From assembly GCA_003444795.1 (NCBI GenBank), contig DLWR01000046.1:1-8573 (forward strand): DNA of 8,573 bases, in the 5' to 3' direction. Shown here one piece after another: positions 1-7,500 of this stretch. Source of the DNA: Cryomorphaceae bacterium (lineage in GTDB: Bacteria; Bacteroidota; Bacteroidia; Flavobacteriales; Schleiferiaceae). The notes below the pieces were generated by a model that was given only the letters and a program-made list of their open reading frames with translations, was not told the origin of the DNA and ran no database searches. Every line of letters starts with the position of its first letter. Positions within the stretch are counted from its first letter, which is position 1. A program made the position numbers and the translations under genes.

Positions 1-859
1 CGCCCAAGAAGAAAAGCAGAACAAATATGAGGAGATAGCCCAGGGACTCAAAAAGTTGCGAAGGGAGGCGGGGAATTCCGTAAACGGTGACATGATAGGC
101 ACCTCCATCCATGGGCTGGACATAGGAATCGTCCGGGATGTACAGGTGTCGGTTGTCTTTCTTTTGGAGGTTGAAGAGGGGAATCAAGTGGACTTCGAGC
201 ATGGATTGAAGGGCTCCGATTTCCACATTTTCAGCGGGGGTGATAATGAGATCGTATTGCGGGAGCTCTAGGCTGTCCGTCACCAGCACTTCACCGGTGG
301 AGATGAATTCTAAGTCGGTGACTTGATCGGAGAAATACTGTTCCATGTAGTCCATTACGGGCCGAACGTAGACTGTTTCCAACGTATGGTTGGCGGGCTC
401 GCCGTAGATCTCTGAGTTGGTGAAATTGCCCAGGCGAATCAAGGCACCTGCGAGTGCCACAGTGATCACCACTCGGTCCATCAGCCATAAAAAGGAATGC
501 CCTAGATCCTTCTTGAATTTTTGGCTGAAATAATAGAGGGTAAGTGGGATGACGATGGCCGCGCCATGCGAGGCGAGTCCTCCTTTCCAAGGCATGAAAA
601 TCTCGGCGACATGCTGCTTGTAATACGACCAGTCGTAGAAAAAGACATGTCCCAAGCGCGCGCCAATAATGGTGGCCACTACGGTGTAGATGAGCAGATT
701 GTCTAGAACTTCCTGGTCGACACCTTCCTTTTCAAAATAGCGGCGCATGAGGTAAAAGCCTAGCAAAAATCCGGCGAAGAAAAGCACCTGATAATAGCGC
801 AGGAAGAGTGGGCCGAGTTCCAATCCGCGTTCCGCGGCCCAAGTAAGGGTTAGTAGCAT
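1..859 (-). CDS. lgt: Prolipoprotein diacylglyceryl transferase, 3' end cut by window
   Basis: Integral inner-membrane enzyme that moves diacylglycerol from phosphatidylglycerol to the lipobox cysteine of prelipoproteins, the first step of lipoprotein maturation. I translated 286 residues by hand from the ATG at 859; the frame stays open to the left window edge, so the C-terminal end is missing. Visible motifs are GARLGHVFFYDW (about 66-77), GGLASHGA with H98, the Lgt signature R142-LGNF-TNSEIYG (N145, E150, G153), and RLPSQLFES (264-272), matching the family's 'HPTQLYE' segment. H98, R142, N145, E150 and G153 align with E. coli H103, R143, N146, E151 and G154. Hydrophobic helices lie near 18-38, 57-75, 95-111, 123-141 and 273-286. 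The stretch between the signature and PSQLFE is about 25 residues longer than in E. coli, as I recall for Bacteroidota Lgt. It is the last visible gene of the folE-cysS-yidD-lgt cluster. No Shine-Dalgarno sequence is visible; the start is set by the protein's N-terminus and a promoter-like element just upstream. Confidence 0.95.
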   Translation of the reverse strand, partial: MLLTLTWAAERGLELGPLFLRYYQVLFFAGFLLGFYLMRRYFEKEGVDQEVLDNLLIYTVVATIIGARLGHVFFYDWSYYKQHVAEIFMPWKGGLASHGAAIVIPLTLYYFSQKFKKDLGHSFLWLMDRVVITVALAGALIRLGNFTNSEIYGEPANHTLETVYVRPVMDYMEQYFSDQVTDLEFISTGEVLVTDSLELPQYDLIITPAENVEIGALQSMLEVHLIPLFNLQKKDNRHLYIPDDSYVQPMDGGAYHVTVYGIPRLPSQLFESLGYLLIFVLLFFLG

Positions 860-863
860 GAAA

Positions 864-871
864 CGAAGATA
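864..871 (-). promoter_or_regulatory. Possible internal -7 promoter element for lgt
   Basis: The minus strand reads TATCTTCG, one mismatch from the Bacteroidota -7 consensus TAnnTTTG. It ends 4 nt before the lgt ATG, close to the 5-nt spacing of the two exact elements in the folE/ketosynthase divergent region. It lies in the 48-bp gap between yidD and lgt, the only gap in the cluster. No convincing TTTG-like -33 box is visible. A weak leaderless promoter inside the operon is an inference; chance similarity is possible. Confidence 0.35.
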
Positions 872-907
872 CCGAAGTCCACGGAACCACTAGGTGACGC
901 GGGTCGC

Positions 908-1162
908 TTATTTGTCGTTTTTAGCGGACTTTTTAGGTACGGGATCCCAGCCATGGCTGCCCCAGGGGTGGCAGCGTCCAATGCGCTTCATCGCCATCCA
1001 ACCCCCTTCAAGGGGGCCCCACTCCCGAACCGCTTCCGAAGCATAGCTCGAGCAAGTCGGCGTGTGCCGACAAGAGGGCGGAGTAAAAGGGGAAATGAGA
1101 TATTTATACACTCCAATCAGCAGGAGGAAGGGTAGACCTAGAATCCAGCTGAGTGGCTTCAT
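908..1162 (-). CDS. yidD: YidD membrane protein insertion efficiency factor
   Basis: Small (84 aa) protein of the YidD/DUF37 family. Members sit at the inner face of the cytoplasmic membrane and help YidC/Sec insert membrane proteins. The sequence has the family layout: a hydrophobic, amphipathic N-terminus (about 5-22), then [19 protein letters not shown] with paired cysteines, [17 protein letters not shown], and the terminal [18 protein letters not shown] block. The charged tail KKSAKNDK is typical and variable. Its ATG overlaps the cysS stop as ATGA, implying translational coupling, and it is followed 48 bp later by lgt. No ribosome-binding site is visible, consistent with termination-reinitiation. 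In many bacteria yidD sits beside rnpA and yidC; here it is in a different housekeeping cluster, with another membrane-linked gene (lgt) next to it. Confidence 0.95.
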   Translation of the reverse strand: MKPLSWILGLPFLLLIGVYKYLISPFTPPSCRHTPTCSSYASEAVREWGPLEGGWMAMKRIGRCHPWGSHGWDPVPKKSAKNDK

Positions 1163-2646
1163 TCTTGAATGCTGTAGGTGCTTCCGTCGGGTCCGTCTTT
1201 GACCTGGATGCCCCCTGCAGCAAGTTGGTCGCGAATGGCATCGCTGGTCGCCCAGTCTTTTTGCTCACGCGCTTTACGTCTAGCGTCCAACACGATATGC
1301 ATGGCTGCGTCCAGAGCCTTTTGTGAAGAGCCGCTTCCGGTGCTGTTCGCTGATTCTGGGTGTAGCCCCAGGACCTCAAACATCCATGCTCTCATGTGGC
1401 CCAGCAAGGCGGCAGCGCCTTCCTGTCCGAGGTGACTGTTGTCGTTCTGGTCGGCCTGAATGGCTTTAACCGCATCAAAGAGGTGGGCAATTAGGATGGG
1501 GCTGTTGAAATCGTTGTTCATGGCATCCAAACAGCGTTCCTGCCAAGCATCCACATCAAACGTTCCCTTTGCGGGTCCACCACCCACACGCTTTTCCAGC
1601 GTTTGCAGGGCATGGGTCAGGCGTTGGTAGCCTTTTTCGGCCGCTTGAAGGGCCTCATCCGAGAAGTCCAACACGGAGCGGTAATGGGCTTGGTGGATAA
1701 AGAAGCGCGCGACAGAGGCGGAATATCCCTTGGTCAAGTGCGGGGAATCGCCAGAAAGCAATTCTCCGGGGAGCAAGGTGTTTCCGGTGGATTTGGACAT
1801 GCGCTTCCCGTTGAGGGTCAGCATGTTGGCATGCATCCATACGTTGGCACCGCCACAACCCGTTGCGCCTTTGTTCTGGGCGATTTCACATTCGTGGTGC
1901 GGGAATTTGAGGTCCATTCCGCCGCCGTGAATATCAAAGGTCTCGCCCAAGTACTTGGTGCTCATCGCTGAACACTCCAGGTGCCAGCCGGGGAATCCAT
2001 CGCCCCATGGACTGGCCCAACGCATGATGTGCGCATCAGAAGCCTTTTTCCAAAGCGCAAAATCCAAAGGAGAGCGCTTGTCACTTTGACCGTCCAGATC
2101 GCGGGTGCCCGAGCGCATTTCATCAATGTTTCGGCCAGATAGTTCACCGTAGGGATGGGTCTGGCTATAGGTCTCCACGTCAAAGTACACGGAGCCATTG
2201 GCTTCATAGGCCCATCCGTTGGCAATGAGTTGTTGCGTCATCGCAATTTGTTCGACGATATGTCCAGTGGCGGTAGGTTCAATGGAGGGCGGGAGTGTAT
2301 TGAAGGCGCGCATGACATTGTGGAAATCCACGGTGTAGCGCTGAACAATTTCCATAGGTTCCAGCTTCTCCACCTTGGCACGAGCCCCAACTTTGTCTTC
2401 ACCTTCATCCGCATCGTCCACGAGGTGACCGGCATCGGTAATATTCCGAACATAGCGCACCTTGTATCCTTGGTACTGCAGGTAGCGGAAGACTAAGTCA
2501 AAAGATAAAAAGGTGCGAACATTGCCCAAATGAACATTGCTGTAGACAGTTGGGCCACAGACATAGAGTCCCACGTGTCCCTCCTGCACGGGGCGGAAGG
2601 GTTGTAAGCTGCCTTGGTGGCTGTCAAAAATGTGCAACTGGCTCAT
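1159..2646 (-). CDS. cysS: Cysteinyl-tRNA synthetase
   Basis: Class I aminoacyl-tRNA synthetase charging tRNA-Cys in the cytoplasm. The 495-residue length fits the bacterial family (E. coli 461 aa). The HIGH motif appears as HLGN (39-42) and KMSKS as RMSKS (282-286). Zinc ligands that bind and select cysteine are visible by alignment to E. coli C28/C209/H234/E238: C30 in [11 protein letters not shown]225 in WHLECSAMS, and H250 and E254 in [10 protein letters not shown]. The region after about residue 300 is the helical stem and anticodon-binding part (conserved [12 protein letters not shown] near 313-324), ending in the small C-terminal domain with [22 protein letters not shown] (about 454-475). 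It overlaps folE upstream and yidD downstream by ATGA, so the three are probably co-transcribed and translationally coupled. No Shine-Dalgarno sequence precedes the ATG. No key residue is missing, and I expect it to be active and essential. Confidence 0.98.
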   Translation of the reverse strand: MSQLHIFDSHQGSLQPFRPVQEGHVGLYVCGPTVYSNVHLGNVRTFLSFDLVFRYLQYQGYKVRYVRNITDAGHLVDDADEGEDKVGARAKVEKLEPMEIVQRYTVDFHNVMRAFNTLPPSIEPTATGHIVEQIAMTQQLIANGWAYEANGSVYFDVETYSQTHPYGELSGRNIDEMRSGTRDLDGQSDKRSPLDFALWKKASDAHIMRWASPWGDGFPGWHLECSAMSTKYLGETFDIHGGGMDLKFPHHECEIAQNKGATGCGGANVWMHANMLTLNGKRMSKSTGNTLLPGELLSGDSPHLTKGYSASVARFFIHQAHYRSVLDFSDEALQAAEKGYQRLTHALQTLEKRVGGGPAKGTFDVDAWQERCLDAMNNDFNSPILIAHLFDAVKAIQADQNDNSHLGQEGAAALLGHMRAWMFEVLGLHPESANSTGSGSSQKALDAAMHIVLDARRKAREQKDWATSDAIRDQLAAGGIQVKDGPDGSTYSIQE

Positions 2647-3317
2647 TCGTCCCCAAATTCGGTTTTTAATTGGATGTACGAAAGAAAATCTTGCTTTAAT
2701 CCGTCTTCATGCGCAAATCGGCCGCCGTATTCTGAGGTTATCGTGCTGGAATCGATGTCCCGAATGCCGCGCGCATTCACACAAAGGTGTTTGGCATCGA
2801 TGAGCACCGCCACGTCAGGGGTTCCCAAGGCCTCTTGGAGGGCCGCGGTGATTTGGCGGGTCAAACGCTCTTGAACCTGTGGGCGCTTCGCGTAGAAATC
2901 GACGATTCGGTTCATCTTACTCAAGCCAATCACCCGATCTTTAGACAGGTAGGCAATATGAGCGCGACCAACAATGGGGAGAAGGTGGTGTTCACAGGTC
3001 GAATACACCACGATGTTTTTCTCCACGAGCATTTCGCCGTACTGGTAGGAATTCTCAAAGGTGTTCAGAACTGGTTTTTTGGCCGGGTCTAGACCGCCAA
3101 AGGCCTCTTTGACAAACATCTTTGCGACCCTTTTCGGAGTGCCCTTTATGCTGTCATCGGACAGGTCCATCCCCAAGGTGTTCAAGATGCCACGAATATG
3201 TGTTTCAATGCGTGCAATCTTTTCATCCTCCGAAAGCTCAAAGGCATCTGGGCGCAGCGGTGTGTCAAACGCCGATCCAAGGTGATCGTGGTCGTCGTGA
3301 AGGTCGCTCGAGTTCAT
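2643..3317 (-). CDS. folE: GTP cyclohydrolase I
   Basis: Homodecameric, zinc-dependent cytosolic enzyme converting GTP to 7,8-dihydroneopterin triphosphate, the first step to tetrahydrofolate and other pterins. With the start chosen here the protein has 224 residues (E. coli 222). Zinc ligands C108 and H111 (YSTCEHHLLPI) and C179 (DAKHLCVNARG) align with E. coli C110, H113 and C181. Other family blocks are GTPKRVAKMF, GEMLVEKNI, GLSKMNRIVDFYAKRPQVQERLT and IRDIDSSTITSEYGG. The same frame has earlier ATGs at 3428, 3368 and 3338, but those would add low-conservation residues and run over or into the divergent ketosynthase gene. The start at 3317 fits the family length and lies exactly 5 nt after a perfect TAnnTTTG element, suggesting a leaderless mRNA. 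It is the first gene of the folE-cysS-yidD-lgt cluster and overlaps cysS by ATGA. Confidence 0.95.
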   Translation of the reverse strand: MNSSDLHDDHDHLGSAFDTPLRPDAFELSEDEKIARIETHIRGILNTLGMDLSDDSIKGTPKRVAKMFVKEAFGGLDPAKKPVLNTFENSYQYGEMLVEKNIVVYSTCEHHLLPIVGRAHIAYLSKDRVIGLSKMNRIVDFYAKRPQVQERLTRQITAALQEALGTPDVAVLIDAKHLCVNARGIRDIDSSTITSEYGGRFAHEDGLKQDFLSYIQLKTEFGDE

Positions 3318-3322
3318 ATGGG

Positions 3323-3330
3323 CAAAAGTA
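3323..3330 (-). promoter_or_regulatory. folE operon promoter, -7 element
   Basis: The minus strand reads TACTTTTG, an exact match to the Bacteroidota primary sigma -7 consensus TAnnTTTG. It ends 5 nt (CCCAT) before the folE ATG at 3317. Transcription would start at or next to the start codon, giving a leaderless or nearly leaderless mRNA. A TTTTTG at 3349-3344 is the only -33-like sequence, but the 13-nt spacer is shorter than the usual 17-23 nt, so the upstream box is doubtful. Confidence 0.65.
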
Positions 3331-3353
3331 CGGCCCATCTCATCAAAAAGGGG

Positions 3354-3361
3354 TACTTTTG
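3354..3361 (+). promoter_or_regulatory. Ketosynthase III gene promoter, -7 element
   Basis: The plus strand reads TACTTTTG, again an exact TAnnTTTG, ending 5 nt (CGCCC) before the ATG at 3367. Sequence and spacing are identical to the folE element on the other strand. No TTG-type -33 box is evident near 3330-3336; that region is occupied by the opposing -7 element, so the two promoters interlock. A leaderless transcript is inferred from the spacing. Confidence 0.65.
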
Positions 3362-3366
3362 CGCCC

Positions 3367-4440
3367 ATGAAACCAGCGATTGTTATCACGGGCACAGGGT
3401 CTTGCGTGCCTGAAGTGAATGTACCCAATAGTGCTTTTTTGGATCGCCACTTTTTGGATGAGGATGGAACTCCATTCGCTCAACCTAACGAAGTGATTAT
3501 TGAAAAGTTCCAAAACATCACCGAAATCGCCGAGCGTCGTTATGCGCGCCCGGACCAAACCTCCAAAGATTTGGGCGCCATCGCAGGGCAGAAAGCCCTA
3601 GAGGATGCAGGTTGGGATGCAGAAGATTTGGACTTACTGATTGTAGGCCAAAATTTTGGAGATATCGAACATGGTTCCCGCGTAATGGAGCAAATGCCGA
3701 GCATTGCCTCACGTGTGAAGCACGAAATGGGCATTGAAAACCCCAATGTGGTGGCTTTTGATGTGCTGGCAGGCTGCCCTGGTTGGATTCAGGGGGTTCT
3801 GGTTGCCGAAGCTTATCTGCGCGGGGGGATGGCGAAAAAAGCGCTAGTCATTGGGTGCGAAACCCTTTCCCGTATTGTCGACCCACACGACCGTGACTCG
3901 ATGATCTTCTCGGACGGCGCTGGAGCGGCTTGTTTTGAGCTGAAAGACGCGGAAGAAGGAACAGGTATCATTGGGCGTTCGGCAGTGTCCTACACCAAAA
4001 ACGAAGCCTACTTTTTGAAATCCAATCCTTCGAACAATCCGGAACTTGACCGCACCGATCGTTTGATCAAGATGAAGGGCCGCAAAATCTATGAGTTTGC
4101 CATTCGCAACGTGCCCGACGCTATGAAGGCGGCGCTCGACAACGCAGGGGTGGACCTCTCCGAAGTGAAGAAAATCTTCATGCACCAAGCGAATGCTAAA
4201 TTGGACCATGCCGTTGGTGAACGTTTGTACAAGCTGTACGGCATGAAAGCGGATTTGGATGCCGTGATGCCCATGTCCATTCAGTGGATGGGCAATAGCT
4301 CAGTCGCTACCGTTCCCACCTTGTTGGATATGGTACGCCATGAGAACTACCAGGGACACAGCGTGGCCAAAGGCGACGTAGTTCTCTTTGCTTCCGTGGG
4401 AGCTGGAATGAACATCAATGCCTTCGTCTACCGTTTCTAA
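3367..4440 (+). CDS. 3-oxoacyl-ACP synthase III (FabH-like) family protein
   Basis: Thiolase-fold ketosynthase III, 357 aa (E. coli FabH 317). Relatives perform decarboxylative Claisen condensation of an acyl-CoA or acyl-ACP starter with malonyl-ACP. The catalytic triad is visible: C137 in DVLAGCPGW, H273 in FMHQANAKLDHAV and N310 in WMGNSSVATVPTLL. Other family blocks are GTGSCVPE near the N-terminus, ITEIAERRYARPDQTSKDLGA (51-71), CETLSRIVDPHDRDSMIFSDGAGA (164-187) and FASVGAGMNINAFVYRF at the end. The cysteine context CPGW and an insertion around 20-45 mark a subgroup I associate with Bacteroidota rather than canonical FabH, whose motif is nearer ACSGF. No acpP, fabD, fabF or plsX lies next to it; it stands alone between a divergent folE operon and a terminator. 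A role in fatty acid initiation or in a specialised lipid or pigment pathway cannot be decided from sequence, so no symbol is given. Confidence 0.9.
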   Translation: MKPAIVITGTGSCVPEVNVPNSAFLDRHFLDEDGTPFAQPNEVIIEKFQNITEIAERRYARPDQTSKDLGAIAGQKALEDAGWDAEDLDLLIVGQNFGDIEHGSRVMEQMPSIASRVKHEMGIENPNVVAFDVLAGCPGWIQGVLVAEAYLRGGMAKKALVIGCETLSRIVDPHDRDSMIFSDGAGAACFELKDAEEGTGIIGRSAVSYTKNEAYFLKSNPSNNPELDRTDRLIKMKGRKIYEFAIRNVPDAMKAALDNAGVDLSEVKKIFMHQANAKLDHAVGERLYKLYGMKADLDAVMPMSIQWMGNSSVATVPTLLDMVRHENYQGHSVAKGDVVLFASVGAGMNINAFVYRF

Positions 4441-4465
4441 ACAGGTTAAACTAGATACTGAAAAA

Positions 4466-4490
4466 GGCGCCCCACGGGGCGCCTTTTTTT
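4466..4490 (+). terminator. Rho-independent terminator of the ketosynthase gene, probably bidirectional
   Basis: GGCGCCCC (4466-4473) pairs with GGGGCGCC (4476-4483), in practice a 7-bp GC stem with a 4-nt loop, followed by seven T (4484-4490). Five A (4461-4465) precede the stem, so the minus strand also has stem plus T-run and could stop leftward transcription. It lies 25 bp after the ketosynthase stop codon. Confidence 0.92.
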
Positions 4491-4508
4491 ATCCGCCCAG
4501 TCGGGCGC

Positions 4509-4542
4509 AAAAAAGGAGGCCGCGCCCAAGCTTGGGCGCGGC
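4509..4542 (-). terminator. Rho-independent terminator of the propeller-protein gene
   Basis: Positions 4519-4542 form a perfect 24-bp palindrome centred on AAGCTT. On the minus strand it gives a 9-10 bp GC-rich stem, followed after CTCC by six T (4514-4509). It starts 7 bp past the TAA of the large minus-strand gene, the expected place for its terminator. The 4-nt gap between stem and T-run is slightly long but acceptable. Confidence 0.85.
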
Positions 4543-4548
4543 GATCTA

Positions 4549-7500
4549 TTAAGGTAAAGGCTTGTCCAATCCGCCGCGCACATAGGGGGCGCCATCTTTG
4601 ATGCTTTTGGTTTCAAGCGCTTTAAGCGTGGCTTGCAAGGCTTCAAGTTCTTTCTCGAGCTTGGGCAATTCGGCCTCCACCATGTTCAGTTGGGCCTTCA
4701 TCGTGCCCGTCACTTCACTGCGCATGCCATAGGAACCCCAGGTAGCTGTGGAGAGTCGATCAGCAAGTCCAGGGAGGGTTTCAAACTCACGCTTGGACAG
4801 CGAAGCATCGCCATTCAAGACAATGTCCATGGCGTTCAAGGCGGTTTGTACGACCAGAACACTCTGAACATCAGCAGGGTTAGCTGCTGGGCTGTATTTC
4901 AGCGCCTCGTACAAGTCCTTGGCAAGCGAAACCGTTTCGCGGTAGGTCATTTCAAAGCGATCAAAGCGCCGGCTTACTTGGTTGACGCGCTGTTGGAACG
5001 CCAATAGTTCCCCGTTGGTGGTCGGCAAGGTCAAATTGTTGAGGTGCTTGACCTCAAAACTCTTGGGCGACGTCAGCGTGTCAAACTGGCCATTGGCAAA
5101 GCCGACCAGCTGGGCGCTGTAGGTTCCTGGCGCTACAAAATGAGCGGCGCGTTTTGGCGCATCTTGACGAGCCACCTTGCCATCCCAGGTGAAGCGGGCG
5201 ATGCCGCTGCTGTACGAGCGAACCAATCGGCGCAATGGAGTGCCGGAGGCATCCCGAATAACCACCATCAGATAGGGCTCCACCTCTTGGTCCTCGGCGC
5301 GAATTTCAGCCGCACTCGGGTATTTGATGGCGTCGGGGTTTTTCTTCTCCTCGGCTTGGCGCTTGGCCTTCAGGGTCTTTGGTGCCTCTTTGATGTGGTA
5401 GGTCAATGTGACTCCCACATCGGGGTTGCTCGCCATAAAGTACTCGGCACCCATGAATCCTGGAGGGCCATAGCCAATGGGGCTGGCTTCGTGGTAAAGC
5501 AGACCGGGTTTGACATCAAAAATGTGCGCGTTTTTGTCGGTGACTTTTTGGCTGAATTCGCGCAAAGCACTATAGTCGTCCAAGACATAGAAACCGCGAC
5601 CAAACGTAGCGACAACCAGGTCATTTTCGCGGCGCTGCACCTCGATATCACGAACCGCTACGGTAGGCAGACCACTGCCCAATTTTTTCCAGGTCGTGCC
5701 GCCTGTGGTCGAGTAGTAAATGCCAAATTCCGTTCCTGCGAAGAGGAGGTTGGGATCGATGTGGTCTTGTGCAATGCTGTAGACAGATCCACGTTCAGGC
5801 AAATCTCCGGTAATGATTTCCCAGGTCTTGCCCTTGTTCTTGGATACCAAAACATACGGCTTGAAATCGCCATTTTTGTGGTTGTTGAAGGCCGCATATA
5901 CAACGTTGGCATCGTGTAAAGACGCCTTCAAATCATTGACGTAGGTGTTGGCGGGAACACCAGGGAATTTTTCGACTTTGCGCCATTCGCGGCCGTCGTT
6001 CTCGCTGATTTGGACCAAACCATCATCGGTACCTATGTACAACAAGCCTTTGGCTACGGGGGATTCGTTTAGCGCAACGATGTTGCCGTAAATAGTTGTA
6101 CTCTGGTTCTTTGCAATCGCATCCATGCTCCAAACTTTACCCATAACAGGGAGGGCATTACGATCAATTTGGCGGGTCAAATCACCTGAAATGGCCGTCC
6201 AGTTGTTGCCGCGGTCGGTGCTTTTGAAAAGCATGTTGGCGGCGAAGTAGAGCGTCTTATTGTCATGCGGACTAATGAGCAATGGGGCATCCCAGTTCCA
6301 TCGGTAGGCCTTTTCGCCGGGTCCTTCAATGGGTTTGATGGGCACCCCTTCGCCACTCTGGCGGTCATAGCGTTGGAGCCAGCCATACTGAGCTTGTGCG
6401 TAGACGATGTTGGGATTGATGGGATCTACTTGAGATTCAAAGCCATCTCCCGTTTGAGTGACGTACCAATCGCTGTTCACGATACCTCGATCGTTTATGG
6501 TACGGCTGGGTCCACCCAAAGAGAAATTGTCCTGGGTTCCGCCGTAGACATTGTAGAATGGCGTGGCCTGATCTACGGCCACTCGGTAGAACTGCGTAAC
6601 AGGAAGGTTGGACTTGAAATGCCAGCTGCTTGCATGGTCCCACGTTTCATAGAGGCCTCCATCGCAGCCCAAAATGAGGTGCTTGGGGTTGGTGGGATCG
6701 ATCCAAGCCACGTGATTGTCCACATGCTTGCCGCGTTCCCCTAGGCCCTTGAACGTCTTGCCACCATCTTCCGACCATTGGGCATAGGTGTCCATGGAAT
6801 AGACGATATCTACATCATGTGGACTCGCAAAGAGCTCCACATAGTAATTGCCACTGGTCGCGTGATCGCTTTGCTTGCTGAAGCTCGCCCCACGGTCGGA
6901 GCTCTTGTACAAACCATGTCCTTCGACCATGCAGTAGATGACATCAGGATTGACGGGTGAAATGGCCAGCGCAAAACGGCCCTTGTCCCCGCTGGGCAGG
7001 CCGTTCTTTAGTTCGTTCCACGTCTCACCGCCGTCTTCGGATTTATACAAACCACTTTCAGGTCCCCCCGAAATATAGGTCCATACGTGGCGGCGACGCT
7101 GGTGCGCCGTCGCATAAAGGACTTTGGAATTGCGAGGATCCACATGTACTTCATTGAAGCCCGTGTGGTCGGACACGTGCAATACGCGACGCCAGTTTTG
7201 GCCGCCATCGGTAGTCTTGTAAATGCCGCGGTCGCCGCCGGCGCTCCAAACAGGGCTGTATGCTGCCACCCAAACAACGTTGGAGTTGCTGGGGTGAACG
7301 GCAATCATGCCAATGTGTTCCGAGTTTTTCAAGCCCATATTGGTCCAGGAATGTCCCCCATCTTGAGAGCGATACACCCCATCGCCATAGGCCACGGAAC
7401 GCTGGTTGTTGTTTTCGCCAGAGCCTACCCAAACCGTGTTGGGATTGCTGGGATCGAGGGTCACACAGCCAATAGAATAGGAGCCTTCCCCGTCGAATAC

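Larger units (their letters stand above)
3322..3362. repeat. 10-bp perfect inverted repeat in divergent promoter region
   Basis: GCAAAAGTAC (3322-3331) and GTACTTTTGC (3353-3362) are perfect inverted copies separated by 21 bp; arm centres are 31 bp apart, close to three helical turns. Each arm contains a complete TAnnTTTG -7 element pointing outward, toward folE on the left and the ketosynthase gene on the right. The repeat is directly visible. It may simply be two copies of the same sigma recognition site, or also an operator for a shared dimeric regulator. Confidence 0.8.

Noticed and set aside
941..1016. Cluster of short palindromes: GGGATCCC (941-948), CAGCCATGGCTG (948-959), GCTGCC/GGCAGC (956-961 and 970-975), CCCCCTT-C-AAGGGGG (1002-1016)
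   Set aside because: All lie inside yidD and encode the conserved [13 protein letters not shown] and WGPLEGG blocks. No T-run follows on either strand, so coding constraint explains them better than a terminator or attenuator.
1603..2496. Plus-strand open frames of 113-122 codons opposite cysS
   Set aside because: They lie wholly within cysS, where the HIGH, zinc and KMSKS motifs prove the minus frame. No promoter or start signal supports a separate gene.
5044..5919. Long plus-strand open frame (291 codons) opposite the propeller gene
   Set aside because: Antisense shadow of a clearly coding minus-strand gene; the translation has no family features, and the minus frame has signal peptide and Asp-box repeats throughout.
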